Shown here: positions 16,839 to 26,580 of the stretch, one piece after another
Position numbering within the stretch: the first letter of the stretch is position 1
Layout: the number at the start of each line of letters is the position of its first letter
From: Planctomycetaceae bacterium
GTDB lineage: Bacteria; Planctomycetota; Planctomycetia; Pirellulales; Pirellulaceae
DNA length: 64,000 bases
Assembly: GCA_002724245.1 (NCBI GenBank)
Contig: PBOG01000004.1
Location: 57,794-121,793 of the forward strand
Direction of reading: 5' to 3'
Notes under the pieces: generated by a model
What the model saw: only the letters and a program-made list of their open reading frames with translations
Told to the model about the DNA's origin: nothing
Database searches by the model: none
Program-made: the position numbers and the translations under genes

Positions 16839-18113
16839 TCATTCTCGGATCTGGAACAATCGCTTCAGCGCGTCCAGTAAACCCTCTGAATTGCCGCTGG
16901 CCGATTCGTCTCGCAGCGACTCGAGTGGAGGATGGAGCAATTTGTTGACAAGTCGATCGGCAAACTGCTGAATTTCTTGCCGCGTCCGTCCATCTGCATC
17001 ATGCAACTTGTTCATTAAACGCGACAATTCTTCTTCTTTTACATTGTCCGCCTGGGCTCGCAATTGCCGAATCGCTGGACCGGTCGATTGATGATGCAAC
17101 TCCGTCATCAGACGGTCGACTTCCTGCTCAACAATCTTCTCTGCAGCCGGCCACGCGTGTTGCCGCTGCTGACGATTCTGTTCACACACCTGGGACAAAT
17201 CATCGACCGAGTACAGATAGACATTCGGCTCGTTGCCAATCTGGGGATCAAAATCACGCGGAACAGCAAGGTCCAAAACAAACAGCAGACGCTGAAAACG
17301 ATCGGCGGCAACCCGTTGGAAATCCTCTAATTGCACAATGGGTTCACTCGCACCCGTAGTACTCACAACGAGGTCAGCGCGAACCAGCCACTCAAATAAC
17401 TGGTCCCAATCCGCAACCTGTCCAGTCGTTCGCTCAACCAATCGCTCACTGCGTTCACGATGTCGGTTCACAATCGTGATATGCCGCGCCCCTTCATCGA
17501 TTAGGTAACGAAGCGTCTCCTCCGCCATTTCCCCGGCCCCAATAACCAGGACCTGTTTTTTCTCGAAAGTCTCAAAGAACCCACGTGCAAAATCACCCAC
17601 CGCGACACTGGGGATGCTGACTCGCTTGCGGTGAATTGCCGTCTCCGTCGCAACACGTTTGGCCACGCGATTGGCGGCCTGGAATACCGCATGCATCGAT
17701 GGACCAGCAGATTCTCCCGCGAGCGACCATTCGTACGCCTGCTTCACTTGTGCCAGAATCTGTGGCTCGCCTACCACCATACTGTCCATGCTGGCAGCCA
17801 CAGTAAACAAATGGTAAATCGCCGCACGGGCATCATGGACAAACAGCGCACCCGTCATCAGACTCGCGTCGAGTCCATGAAAATCACCCAGGAACCGGCT
17901 CATCGACTCTGCAGACGGACCCCCGTCTGCAGAGTCGATCGTCGCGTACAACTCAACACGATTACACGTCGACAGCAGGACTGCCTCCGCGCTCGGATAC
18001 TGCGACCGAAACTGCGCGAGAGCCTGGCGCGCTTGTGTTTCGTTGAACGCCAGTTTTTCACGCAATTCAACACTGGAATTGTGATGGCTACAGCCCACCA
18101 CCCTAACCTGCAT
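16839..18113 (-). CDS. hemA: Glutamyl-tRNA reductase
   Basis: 424 residues. The N-terminus MQVRVVGCSHHNSSVELREKLAF and the catalytic Cys50 in LLSTCNRVELYA are diagnostic. The NADPH domain has VLVIGAGEMAEETLRYL, with STTGASEPI later; a C-terminal dimerisation helix bundle follows. It reduces Glu-tRNA(Glu) to glutamate-1-semialdehyde, the first step of C5 haem synthesis. Its ATG is three bases after the stop of the HemX-like gene, a hemX-hemA order inverted relative to Bacillus hemA-hemX. A 17-bp perfect inverted repeat lies inside the coding region. Confidence 0.97.
   Translation of the reverse strand: MQVRVVGCSHHNSSVELREKLAFNETQARQALAQFRSQYPSAEAVLLSTCNRVELYATIDSADGGPSAESMSRFLGDFHGLDASLMTGALFVHDARAAIYHLFTVAASMDSMVVGEPQILAQVKQAYEWSLAGESAGPSMHAVFQAANRVAKRVATETAIHRKRVSIPSVAVGDFARGFFETFEKKQVLVIGAGEMAEETLRYLIDEGARHITIVNRHRERSERLVERTTGQVADWDQLFEWLVRADLVVSTTGASEPIVQLEDFQRVAADRFQRLLFVLDLAVPRDFDPQIGNEPNVYLYSVDDLSQVCEQNRQQRQHAWPAAEKIVEQEVDRLMTELHHQSTGPAIRQLRAQADNVKEEELSRLMNKLHDADGRTRQEIQQFADRLVNKLLHPPLESLRDESASGNSEGLLDALKRLFQIRE
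17902..17939. repeat. 17-bp perfect inverted repeat (4-nt loop) inside hemA
   Basis: The arm at 17902-17918 and its exact reverse complement at 17923-17939 flank the loop ACCC. It encodes residues D-S-A-D-G-G-P-S-A-E-S just after the catalytic-Cys segment. Such a long, perfect stem with a tetraloop would fold very stably in the hemA mRNA or in single-stranded DNA. Confidence 0.95.
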
Positions 18114-18116
18114 ACG

Positions 18117-19016
18117 TTACCTCAGCGCGTCGATGGGGGGTGGCATAGTATCGGTGGCCCGAACTGTCTGGTTCGCTGGGGGCGCACCAGCGTGACCGGA
18201 AAAAAAGATGATCAACAACGAAACGCCCAGGAGTGCGCCGCTGGCAATAGTGAGATAAATGACCTTATGGCCTTTTCGAGCCGGTCGGTAGCGCCACTCA
18301 AACAAACTGACTGACGCCAGCCAAAGAAAGAGGACCGCGGACCAAAGCACCAGTGGATCTGTCCAGGCCACCATAGCAACCGGCTGATTGAGCTTGACAA
18401 TCACTCCCGCAAACAACCCCAGCAGTAACAAACCTGAAGAAACATATGATGTCTCGCGGCTAAATCGCTGTAGCCACTCGAGGCTAGGCAATTGGAGACC
18501 ACTCTGCGGTGACCACTTTCGTTTCAGCCGGTAGGATTGGACCAGGTACATCACTCCCCCAGAAAAACCCAACATGGCGGCCACGGTCCCGGCTAGCAAC
18601 AGCGAACCGTGAATTCTTCCCCAAATGCCCGCCGCATCTCCACGTGGAAACGTCTGCAAGTTACCCTGCAACAAGGCCAAGCTAATGAAAACCAGCGGCA
18701 AAGGCAGCATAAACAGGCCCATGCCGTTTCGAGGACGACGCACCGCCAGAATCAGGTAAGCCAGCGCAATCACCCATGAAGCGATTACCATCCAGTCAGC
18801 CCAACTGGCGAAAACCGTACCCTGGGAAAGTTCGGTCGTGGCCCGGCTCCACAAGAATAGGGTTTGTGCGAAACAACCTGCAACCGTCAACCCGACCACC
18901 AGGGACCAGAACCTGGTCGTTCGCAAGAACAGAATCCGCAACAGTTCAAGCGCCCAAGCCAGCGCATAACTGGCAAAGAAACATGTCTCGGTAATTCGGT
19001 TCAGCCAGTCAATCAT
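18117..19016 (-). CDS. HemX/CcsA-like cytochrome c assembly membrane protein
   Basis: 299 residues from the ATG at 19016; the open frame to 19190 only overlaps the previous gene. It has about eight hydrophobic segments and the CcsA-type stretch WGRIHGSLLLAGTVAAMLGFSGGVMYL, with a conserved His of the haem-handling family. The family (HemX, CcsA/ResC) either stabilises HemA or helps haem delivery to c-type cytochromes. Sitting directly between the sigma-54 regulator and hemA, it is best called HemX-like. The start overlaps the stop of the regulator by eight bases. Confidence 0.85.
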   Translation of the reverse strand: MIDWLNRITETCFFASYALAWALELLRILFLRTTRFWSLVVGLTVAGCFAQTLFLWSRATTELSQGTVFASWADWMVIASWVIALAYLILAVRRPRNGMGLFMLPLPLVFISLALLQGNLQTFPRGDAAGIWGRIHGSLLLAGTVAAMLGFSGGVMYLVQSYRLKRKWSPQSGLQLPSLEWLQRFSRETSYVSSGLLLLGLFAGVIVKLNQPVAMVAWTDPLVLWSAVLFLWLASVSLFEWRYRPARKGHKVIYLTIASGALLGVSLLIIFFSGHAGAPPANQTVRATDTMPPPIDALR

Positions 19017-20064
19017 CCAAGTCGTACTCTTTGACTTTTTTGTGCAACGTATTGCGGTTAATCCCCAGGCGATTGGCCGCCTTCGTCTGGACACCACCAC
19101 ACTCTTGGAGAACCTGCGCGATTGTCTCGCGCTCGACACGATTGACAATGTTCGCATGCAAGCTGTGATCATCAGGATCGGTTTCAGCAACCGCCTGTTG
19201 AACTAACTCAATCACCAAGGCATCCACCTCACCACCACGTACCTGGGATGTTCGGACTCGGCTTTTTCCCAGCACAACATCTGGCAATAGGTCCACGGTT
19301 AATTCATCACCCTCAGCCATCACAACAGCTCGCTCGATGTAATTCTGCAGCTCACGAACATTCCCTGGCCAATCATAGGCACAGAGAAAATCCAGCGCTT
19401 CTTCTTGGATGTGAACCACAAATCGACCGTTGACTTCACTGTAGTAATCGAGGAAGTGCGCCACTAATTGTGGAATGTCTTCACGTCTCCGCCGCAGCGG
19501 GGGAATCTCGATGGGAACCACATTCAGACGCCAATACAGATCCTCGCGAAATTCTGCCTGATCGACAAGATCAAGCAGGTCACGATTACTCGCGGCGATG
19601 ACCCGCGTATCAACCTGAATTGTCTGGACATCACCGACCCGTTCGAATTCGCGCTCTTGAAGCACTCGCAACAATTTGACCTGCAGGTGCAGCGACGTGG
19701 AATTGATCTCGTCGAGAACGATGGTTCCCGTGTGGGCAGCTTCAAATCGCCCGGTACGGTTAGCCACTGCTCCGGTAAAGGCTCCGCGAACGTGACCAAA
19801 CAACTCGCTCTCGAGCAGGTTTTCGCTCAAGGCACCACAGTTGACTTTAACAAAGGGCCCGCTCCCCCGATCACTCAAACGGTGAATCGCCGTTGCGATC
19901 AGCTCCTTGCCGGTTCCGGTTTCTCCGAGGAGTAACACGGACGCATTGCTGCGCGAAACGCGTCGCGTGATTCGATAGACTTCCTCCATTGCCGGGCTGG
20001 TACCGATGATCCCAGGGATCGGGGGACCGCTTTCTTCAGCATGCTGGGAAGAATAAATCGCCAT
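19009..20064 (-). CDS. Sigma-54-dependent transcriptional activator without a receiver domain
   Basis: 351 residues. The AAA+ domain begins almost at the N-terminus: Walker A GETGTGKE, the sigma-54 contact loop GAFTGA, Walker B TIVLDEI and the arginine-finger region. The C-terminal Fis-type helix-turn-helix is [28 protein letters not shown]. There is no receiver, PAS or GAF domain before the AAA+ core, only about 22 residues, so activity must be set by expression or by a partner protein. It is translationally coupled to the hemX-like gene and follows the HEAT-repeat gene by 42 bp. Confidence 0.93.
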   Translation of the reverse strand: MAIYSSQHAEESGPPIPGIIGTSPAMEEVYRITRRVSRSNASVLLLGETGTGKELIATAIHRLSDRGSGPFVKVNCGALSENLLESELFGHVRGAFTGAVANRTGRFEAAHTGTIVLDEINSTSLHLQVKLLRVLQEREFERVGDVQTIQVDTRVIAASNRDLLDLVDQAEFREDLYWRLNVVPIEIPPLRRRREDIPQLVAHFLDYYSEVNGRFVVHIQEEALDFLCAYDWPGNVRELQNYIERAVVMAEGDELTVDLLPDVVLGKSRVRTSQVRGGEVDALVIELVQQAVAETDPDDHSLHANIVNRVERETIAQVLQECGGVQTKAANRLGINRNTLHKKVKEYDLDD

Positions 20065-20106
20065 TCTCAGCTTCGATCCATCTTGCGCACCGGCGCGAGA
20101 CCCTCG

Positions 20107-22803
20107 TTAACTACCGGAACTCTCCTGGACCGTCCGCGAAGATTGTTCCATTGCATCCAGAATCGAGCCCAGTAATTGCTGAGTCGCTTTGTCCAACCGC
20201 GCGCTCTGATTGTAGCGATCGTACTGGCGATCAACATTGCGGGTCGTCAGTAATACGCCACGACGCTTGACGGCCACTGAAAAGGCAGCAGCGGCGGCTT
20301 GCCGCTGTGCCAACGGCCGGTTGTGTTCACTCGCCAAATCGACCAAGGCCAGCTGTCCTTGCGGAGTTCCCAAATTTCCTAACACCCGTGCCGAACTCTG
20401 GCTGAGCGAGGGAGTATTCAAAGCCCGAGTTACAGCGGCTTCTGTTCGTGCCAGGTCATAAAACCCATACGTAGTGCGGTCTGCCGACAGCTTCTCGAGC
20501 CAGGCCAGGGCCTGTGCGCTGTATCTCAGACGTGACGAGAAGGGAACCTGCGTATCGGCAAAACGAACTAGGATTTGCTCAACCAGTTGCGAAATCCGAG
20601 CCTGATTTGTTTGTCGCACTTCGACAGTTATGGAGCTCTCGGTTCGTGCAATCCGTTGAGCTTCAATCAGGGCAGGGCCCTGGGCGAGAATCTCAATTGG
20701 CCGGTTTTTTGTCTCGCTCTCGGCACGGAGAAATGTAACAAGCTGTGACAGGGTCGGCACGTCTGCGCCATCGCCAACCAGGCTCAGGTCGTAGTAAACT
20801 CCATCGACGATCGAGGGAGGGCCACCTGCTTGGGCCTCGACACGCAGATCCGCGTCGGCAAACACCCGAGCGTCTGCCAGCGCCGCACCACCAGTTGCAA
20901 CACGCAAGATCAAACCGTCATGGCGTGGATCACGCCGAATGACGTTGAGCATCTCTTCAAATCCTGGTTCGTCGACACCACGCACTGTGAGCGTCAACTC
21001 ATAACTCGGCATGCGCACATCGAGAGCCCCCAGCGAGAAAGCCAGCGTGCGATCATCCAACACAGCAATTCGTTGCGCGCGATCCATTCTTTCGGTCCGT
21101 GCCAGAATGCCCACTGGCAACCTACTGGTACGTGGGTCGCGCCGTAAGATCTGCACCAGCTCACGCAAGTCCGGGTGTTGAACCGCGTCACTAACCAGTA
21201 TGAATTCGTAATCGGGGTTCGATCTCGCCATCCGCAACAGTTCCCGCCCGCTGTTCGCGGTATCCGACTCGTATCCAAGTCGATTCAACAAACCTCCAAT
21301 CGATTGGGCGCGACTCGACCGCGGATCTCCCACCAGGACGCGTGGAGACCCATGACTGCCTGTGATGAATCCCAGCGTCTCCGTCACGTAACTGCACCCC
21401 GGATAGGATTGCTGAGTCGACAATTTGAGAATCGCATCCAGACAAGCCATCCGCAAACGGAGGTTCGGGTGGCGCAGATGCTGGACGAGTGGCTGCATTC
21501 GGCCATCGACACCGCGCAGCAGTGCGATGTCACCCTGATCCCCCAAGAGTTCTGCCGCAGCTGTGGCGGCCGCCAGATATTTTTCTCTCACTGCGAATAA
21601 CAGCCCGTCCTGTAACGCTTCGGCTCCCAGCGCTGCTACCTGCTGAGAATCCACAGACTTTCGATCAAGTGGCTCATCCAGTCCAACCAGCCGCTTCTCG
21701 GTCTCCAATACGGCAACCAGAAAGAGGCGACGGAAGTCGATATTTTCAGAATCCAACTGATGCAGATCGGCCGCCAACTTGCGCGCCTTGAGCATCGAAG
21801 CCAGACGAGCTGGCTGCAGTACAGAAACCACCGTTGCAGCACTTTCATTCCATTCCCAGACGGCGACACGCCCTTCCAGGTCGGCTGGCTTGACCGACAC
21901 TCCACTCAAGTAACCGCGGACCTTCCTGACGAGAAACTGTTCAGCTTCCTGTCGTGAAGGGAGCGCTCCCACCAGACGCTGAACCGTCTGGGCAACAGCC
22001 TTTTTGACACGTGAGTCTCCCTCTGCCTCAAACAACATCCCCAACAGATAATCGACGACCCGGGAATCTTCCAAGCGCCCCAGCACTTCGGCGACTTGCC
22101 AGCGAATCGCTGGATCCGGGCACTGCAAAGCACCTGTTAAAGGATCAACTGCAATCGATCCCAGACCCACCAAAGCGTCGCGAGCCAAGGCATGTGACTC
22201 GGCGCTGTCTGCATCGCCCAGGACAGCCAGCAGCGCCGGAACCGCACTGGTACCAACTTGCTTGAGATCATTTGCAGCCGCCTGCCGTAAAGCTGCTGAT
22301 GGGTGGGCCAGGCCAGCCACCAGGTTCTGCAGCCGCTCAGGATTGTGTAACGCGCGCTGTGTTGCCGTCAGCAGTTCTAGCGCCTGAGCCCTTACTTGGC
22401 GCCCATATCGCGACTGATGCGACAAACGGAAGAACAACGTTGAACCCCATTTCCGCTCAATGGCCATGAGTTGTGACGCATCGGGCTCCGCCGCTACCAG
22501 CGCGCTCATGAACTTCTGCACCTGGTCGACTCGACCGATGTTCATCGTCAATTCAACAGCCCACATCAACTCCATTGGGGACGTTGGGTTGGTCTCCATA
22601 ATTCCACGGACAACAGGATCCAACTCAGCCGCGACGGCCACATCCTGGGCATCCGCAGCCGGTTGCGGAGCGGTTGCGGGCACCGCGACGGTGGGCGCAG
22701 CTTCACCGAACGGGTCTTGCGCCTGGACTTGCAAAGCAAACCAGCCAAACAGAGCAAAGGCCGCCATCAGGTACATCGGTAATGGATTGCGATGTCTCAT
22801 CAT
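20107..22803 (-). CDS. Exported HEAT-repeat protein with degenerate receiver-like segments
   Basis: 898 residues from ATG 22803. A signal peptide or N-terminal membrane anchor (PLPMYLMAAFALFGWFALQVQA) is followed by a Pro/Ala-rich stretch. HEAT-like helical repeats occupy about residues 120-270 (LAHPSAALRQAAANDLKQVG; AIRWQVAEVLGRLED) and recur near 440. From about residue 485, RVLVGDPRSSRAQSIGGLLNRLG and FILVSDAVQHPDL resemble a CheY-like receiver with an Asp at the acceptor position but no C-terminal Lys. A second such segment seems to follow, then helices. Such a domain outside the cytoplasm would be odd. Function unknown; it is first in the operon leading to hemA. Confidence 0.8.
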   Translation of the reverse strand: MMRHRNPLPMYLMAAFALFGWFALQVQAQDPFGEAAPTVAVPATAPQPAADAQDVAVAAELDPVVRGIMETNPTSPMELMWAVELTMNIGRVDQVQKFMSALVAAEPDASQLMAIERKWGSTLFFRLSHQSRYGRQVRAQALELLTATQRALHNPERLQNLVAGLAHPSAALRQAAANDLKQVGTSAVPALLAVLGDADSAESHALARDALVGLGSIAVDPLTGALQCPDPAIRWQVAEVLGRLEDSRVVDYLLGMLFEAEGDSRVKKAVAQTVQRLVGALPSRQEAEQFLVRKVRGYLSGVSVKPADLEGRVAVWEWNESAATVVSVLQPARLASMLKARKLAADLHQLDSENIDFRRLFLVAVLETEKRLVGLDEPLDRKSVDSQQVAALGAEALQDGLLFAVREKYLAAATAAAELLGDQGDIALLRGVDGRMQPLVQHLRHPNLRLRMACLDAILKLSTQQSYPGCSYVTETLGFITGSHGSPRVLVGDPRSSRAQSIGGLLNRLGYESDTANSGRELLRMARSNPDYEFILVSDAVQHPDLRELVQILRRDPRTSRLPVGILARTERMDRAQRIAVLDDRTLAFSLGALDVRMPSYELTLTVRGVDEPGFEEMLNVIRRDPRHDGLILRVATGGAALADARVFADADLRVEAQAGGPPSIVDGVYYDLSLVGDGADVPTLSQLVTFLRAESETKNRPIEILAQGPALIEAQRIARTESSITVEVRQTNQARISQLVEQILVRFADTQVPFSSRLRYSAQALAWLEKLSADRTTYGFYDLARTEAAVTRALNTPSLSQSSARVLGNLGTPQGQLALVDLASEHNRPLAQRQAAAAAFSVAVKRRGVLLTTRNVDRQYDRYNQSARLDKATQQLLGSILDAMEQSSRTVQESSGS

Positions 22804-22849
22804 GCGTCGTATTCCCCACTGCAGAATCAAGGGTGTCGTAGTTGTCTGC

Positions 22850-24262
22850 TCAACGATTTTCCACCGCGATTGCTGCCTCCATGTCGCTCGCTAGTCGTCG
22901 CTTCCAATCAGCGATTTGCCGTTCCACCTGCGCCGGCGCCGTCGATCCATAACTGGAAAACGACTGGATCGCTCGCTCAACGCCCAAAACCTCAAACACA
23001 CTTTCGTCCAAATCCGCGTGGCACTCTTGAAAATCACTCAGCCCCAGTTGTCCCAATGGAACGTTACGCTGTCGGGCTTTATTCACCAGCTGGCCCACTG
23101 CGTGGTGTGCGGACCGCATCGGTACACCATGTTGGATGAGATATTCCATCAGGGTGGTCGCGTCCAAATAACCTCGCTCCAGGCCTGTTTCGATCGAGCC
23201 GCGTTTGAGCTCGGCGCCAGCCACAATCGGTACCGCCAGTTGCAAACAACTCTCAACCGTATCAAAGGAATCAAATAATGCTGGTTTGTCCTCCTGGAGA
23301 TCTCGGTTGTAAGCGAGTGGCAATCCTTTGACCAAAACCAGCAGACTTTGCAGGTTTCCCACCACGCGTCCGGTCTTGCCACGAATCAACTCCAGTACGT
23401 CGGGGTTGATCTTCTGAGGCATTATCGAGGATCCAGTGCAAAACTGATGCGGTAATGCGAGATAGTCAAACTCAACGGTCGACCACAAAATCCACTCTTC
23501 AGCCCAATTACTGAGATGCTCGGCAACCATCGTCAAAACAAAGGCTGTTTCCAGCACAAAGTCCCGATCGCTGGAAACATCCAAACTATTGCGCGACAGC
23601 GAGTTAAATTCCAAACGACGGGCCACATCTTCCCGGTCGATGGGAATCGAGGTCCCGGCGACGGCGGCAGAGCCTAGACTGCAAGTATTGACGCGCCGTT
23701 GGCAATCGGTCAGTCGATCTCGATCTCGCTGGAATTTTTCGCAATAAGCAAGCCAGTAATGTGATGCCAATACGGGTTGGGCCCTTTGTAGGTGGGTGTA
23801 CGCCGGTAAAATCACTCCCGCATCGTGATCACAGCGCCCCACAAACGCCAACTGTAAGTCCGCGATTCCCTGGTCGAGACGGGCCAGCGCGTCGCGGATC
23901 CACAAACGTGTTGCGGTCGAAACCTGATCATTCCGACTGCGACCTGTGTGTAATTTGCGCCCGACATCCCCGATCTGATCGATCAAAGCCTGTTCGATGT
24001 GCATATGGATGTCTTCAAGGCTGTTCTCAAAGACAAACTTCCCCGCTGTGATCCGGTCACCGATCTCACGCAGCGACTGGGAAATCAGCCCGGCTTCGGC
24101 GGCCGTCAAAATCCCTACGGTCGCGAGCATCTCCGCATGCGCAATCGAACCGCGAATATCATGCGCATAGAGGCGTCGGTCAAAGCTCACACTCTCGGTG
24201 AACTCCTCTACCCGCCGGTCCGTCACCGTATCGAATACCCCTGATCGGGCGGGTGTGGTCAC
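22850..24262 (-). CDS. argH: Argininosuccinate lyase
   Basis: 470 residues from a GTG start with AGAGG close before it. Family motifs: HTGRSRNDQV, the catalytic Ser loop GSSIMPQKINPDVLELIRGK, and AGTSIPIDRE. Length and end are normal. It splits argininosuccinate into arginine and fumarate, the last step of arginine synthesis. It is a single gene, and the 46-bp gap to the HEAT-repeat gene could allow read-through. Upstream are two inverted repeats (24316-24328, 24367-24383). Confidence 0.97.
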   Translation of the reverse strand: MTTPARSGVFDTVTDRRVEEFTESVSFDRRLYAHDIRGSIAHAEMLATVGILTAAEAGLISQSLREIGDRITAGKFVFENSLEDIHMHIEQALIDQIGDVGRKLHTGRSRNDQVSTATRLWIRDALARLDQGIADLQLAFVGRCDHDAGVILPAYTHLQRAQPVLASHYWLAYCEKFQRDRDRLTDCQRRVNTCSLGSAAVAGTSIPIDREDVARRLEFNSLSRNSLDVSSDRDFVLETAFVLTMVAEHLSNWAEEWILWSTVEFDYLALPHQFCTGSSIMPQKINPDVLELIRGKTGRVVGNLQSLLVLVKGLPLAYNRDLQEDKPALFDSFDTVESCLQLAVPIVAGAELKRGSIETGLERGYLDATTLMEYLIQHGVPMRSAHHAVGQLVNKARQRNVPLGQLGLSDFQECHADLDESVFEVLGVERAIQSFSSYGSTAPAQVERQIADWKRRLASDMEAAIAVENR

Positions 24263-24654
24263 GATTGCCTCTTGCCTGCTTAAACATCAACGGTGCGCAC
24301 TTTTCGCGCCAAAGCATTTAGCCTAAATGGGTTAATTACCACTGTCAACGATCTGCAGAGGCCATCTGCCCATAGATTGGGCAATGGGCATCATCCGGAT
24401 ACGTCACTTCCCGCAGGGACCTGCCGCGCGCTGCTGAAACGCCTGTGTCACGGTTACGGAATGGGGTTAGGGCCCAGCCGAACTGCCCGCCGCATGACCA
24501 TCGTGGCCCAGAGACGCTCTCAACGCGACCAGCATCCTGCACAATCGGCCCAAACGTTCCCAGCAGGCGCTACCGCCAGGATCCACCAGCCGCGTGGGAG
24601 CGGACTGCCGTGGTCAGTCGCCCCGCCATCTTGCGGTGGGCCAGCTGCCGGCAC
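24263..24654. other. 392-bp intergenic stretch with two inverted repeats
   Basis: No convincing gene is seen between guaA and argH. It holds ATTTAG-C-CTAAAT (24316-24328), a near-perfect palindrome about 55 bp upstream of the argH start that could be an operator, and TGCCCA-TAGAT-TGGGCA (24367-24383), a small hairpin. Open frames here are short and have no recognised domain. Confidence 0.6.
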
Positions 24655-26247
24655 TCACTCCCACTCGATGGTCGCTGGCGGTTTACTGCTAATGTCGTAG
24701 CAGACCCGGTTGATTCCCTGCACCTCGTTGATGATCCGCGTTGAGATCTGAGCCAGCAGTTCATAGGGCAGACGACTCCAATCGGCTGTCATGAAGTCGT
24801 CGGTATCGACACTGCGGACGGCGATCGTTTGCTCGTACGTCCGGCCATCGCCCATCACTCCCACACTCTGCACGGGAAGCAAGACAGCAAACGTCTGCGA
24901 AGTCTCGCGATACAACCCAGCAGCCTTGATTTCGTCGATCAGAATCGCATCGGCTTCGCGCAGAATATCGAGTCGTTGACGATTGACATCGCCTAAACAA
25001 CGAACGGCAAGGCCCGGTCCAGGAAACGGATGGCGCCAAACAAGCTCCTCGGGCAAACCAAGCTCCAAGCCAAGCCGACGCACTTCGTCCTTGAACAGAT
25101 CGCGAAGGGGTTCGATCAATTCAAAACCAAGCTCTTCCGGCAAGCCGCCCACATTGTGATGGAGTTTGATCGTAGCTGCCGGGCCGTCCGGTGCCGCACC
25201 ACTTTCAATCACGTCCGGATACAGAGTCCCCTGGGCCAAGAACGTGCCATCCTCAATCTCTTTGGCTGCATCCTTGAAACAATCGATAAAAATGTGGCCG
25301 ATACGTCGACGCTTTTCTTGCGGTTCAGTAATACCTGCCAACGCATCCAGGAAACGCGTTTCGGCACGAACGACGCGCAAGTCGGTTTGAAAGTGCTCGG
25401 TGAACTCTCGAATCACGGATTCGCTTTCACCTTTCCGAAGCAACCCATTGTCCACGAGAATACAGGCCAGCTGTGGACCGATTGCCCGAAACAAAAGCGC
25501 TGCGGTTACTGACGAATCCACACCGCCTGACAACCCACACAAGACCCGTCGGGAACCGACCTGATGCCGCAAACGCTCGATCGTCTCGCGGGCAAAATCC
25601 CCCATCCGCCACTGCCCATGACAACCACAAACTGAGATCAAGAAATTTGCCAACAGAGTCCCACCGAGTGGCGTATGGGTCACTTCCGGATGGAACTGCA
25701 ATCCGTAAACCGGCAGCTCGCGGTGACGCACCGCGGCAATCGGACACGTCGTCGTCCGCGCCAGTGACAAGAAATCGTCCGAAACACGCGACACTTGGTC
25801 GCCGTGACTCATCCAAACCTCTGTCTGCTCTGGAATCCCGGCGAACAATCCGTCCTGGGCGGAGACAGAAACATGGGCTCGACCGTACTCCCGCGCAGGA
25901 ACACGATCGACGTGCCCTCCCAACGCCTCGCAAGCCAGTTGCATACCATAACAAATACCTAGGACCGGAATTCCCATACGGAAAATGTCCGGGTGGCAAC
26001 GCGGGGCGCCCTCTTCGTAGACACTAGCCGGGCCACCAGAGAGAATCAGTCCGCGGGGCGCACGGCGGCGAATTTGTTCCAAGCCAATATCGTGACGGAC
26101 AATTTCACAGTAGACGTTCTGTTCACGTACCCGTCGAGCAATCAGCTGCGCGTATTGCGAACCGAAATCGAGTACCAGTACGCGTTCCTCCGCGAGACTG
26201 GATTGCTGGGCGGACAACGGATCGGCAAGCGTCGGCATCGGCGACAT
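24655..26247 (-). CDS. guaA: GMP synthase (glutamine-hydrolysing)
   Basis: 530 residues from ATG 26247 (or 527 from 26238). The N-terminal glutamine amidotransferase has [20 protein letters not shown], catalytic Cys in GICYGMQ, and a His-x-Glu in QFHPEVTHT. The ATP pyrophosphatase domain has the PP loop [10 protein letters not shown], and the C-terminal dimer domain ends [20 protein letters not shown] as usual. It converts XMP to GMP. The frame is open to 26316, but that would run through the intrinsic terminator at 26265-26293, so the downstream Met is preferred. The leader looks regulated (see terminator and promoter). Confidence 0.97.
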   Translation of the reverse strand: MSPMPTLADPLSAQQSSLAEERVLVLDFGSQYAQLIARRVREQNVYCEIVRHDIGLEQIRRRAPRGLILSGGPASVYEEGAPRCHPDIFRMGIPVLGICYGMQLACEALGGHVDRVPAREYGRAHVSVSAQDGLFAGIPEQTEVWMSHGDQVSRVSDDFLSLARTTTCPIAAVRHRELPVYGLQFHPEVTHTPLGGTLLANFLISVCGCHGQWRMGDFARETIERLRHQVGSRRVLCGLSGGVDSSVTAALLFRAIGPQLACILVDNGLLRKGESESVIREFTEHFQTDLRVVRAETRFLDALAGITEPQEKRRRIGHIFIDCFKDAAKEIEDGTFLAQGTLYPDVIESGAAPDGPAATIKLHHNVGGLPEELGFELIEPLRDLFKDEVRRLGLELGLPEELVWRHPFPGPGLAVRCLGDVNRQRLDILREADAILIDEIKAAGLYRETSQTFAVLLPVQSVGVMGDGRTYEQTIAVRSVDTDDFMTADWSRLPYELLAQISTRIINEVQGINRVCYDISSKPPATIEWE

Positions 26248-26264
26248 CCCTGCGCGAGACCAGA

Positions 26265-26293
26265 AAACAAAAAACCGCCCGGACTGAGGGCGG
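26265..26293 (-). terminator. Intrinsic terminator in the guaA leader (attenuator candidate)
   Basis: On the minus strand CCGCCC (26293-26288), loop TCAGTCC and GGGCGG (26280-26275) are followed directly by TTTTTT, G, TTTT. It is a textbook Rho-independent terminator. There is no minus-strand gene upstream for it to end, and the guaA ATG is about 20 bp further on. It therefore sits between promoter and gene. Confidence 0.75.
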
Positions 26294-26361
26294 AGTGTGA
26301 AATAGCCATCGGGCACCCACCGTACGTCCCGGTCACCAATCGACAGCCGGCGGGTGGCTCA

Positions 26362-26391
26362 ATTATACGGAGCTCTGGAACCACCTGACAA
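26362..26391 (-). promoter_or_regulatory. guaA promoter
   Basis: On the minus strand TTGTCA (26391-26386) and the perfect -10 TATAAT (26367-26362) are 18 bp apart. The predicted start is near 26355, giving a leader of about 108 nt that contains the terminator hairpin. No better promoter for guaA is visible. Confidence 0.6.
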
Positions 26392-26580
26392 CCGCGAGCG
26401 GCACTCGCACAGTGCCACCCGCCCGCGCACCACAAGTCGGAGCGCCTCGCGGCAAATGCCAATGCCAGCAAACGGTGCAGAGTCACCCCCTCCGTACGCC
26501 ACAACTCCTTGCAAATTTTGGGGTTCGGGTGTTTGTCGGGAACCAGCAACGCGTTGAAAAACAATCCCGGAGACGATACG

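Noticed and set aside
26248..26316. Upstream start of guaA adding 23 residues
   Set aside because: It would translate through the intrinsic terminator and its T-run; the family N-terminus lies downstream.
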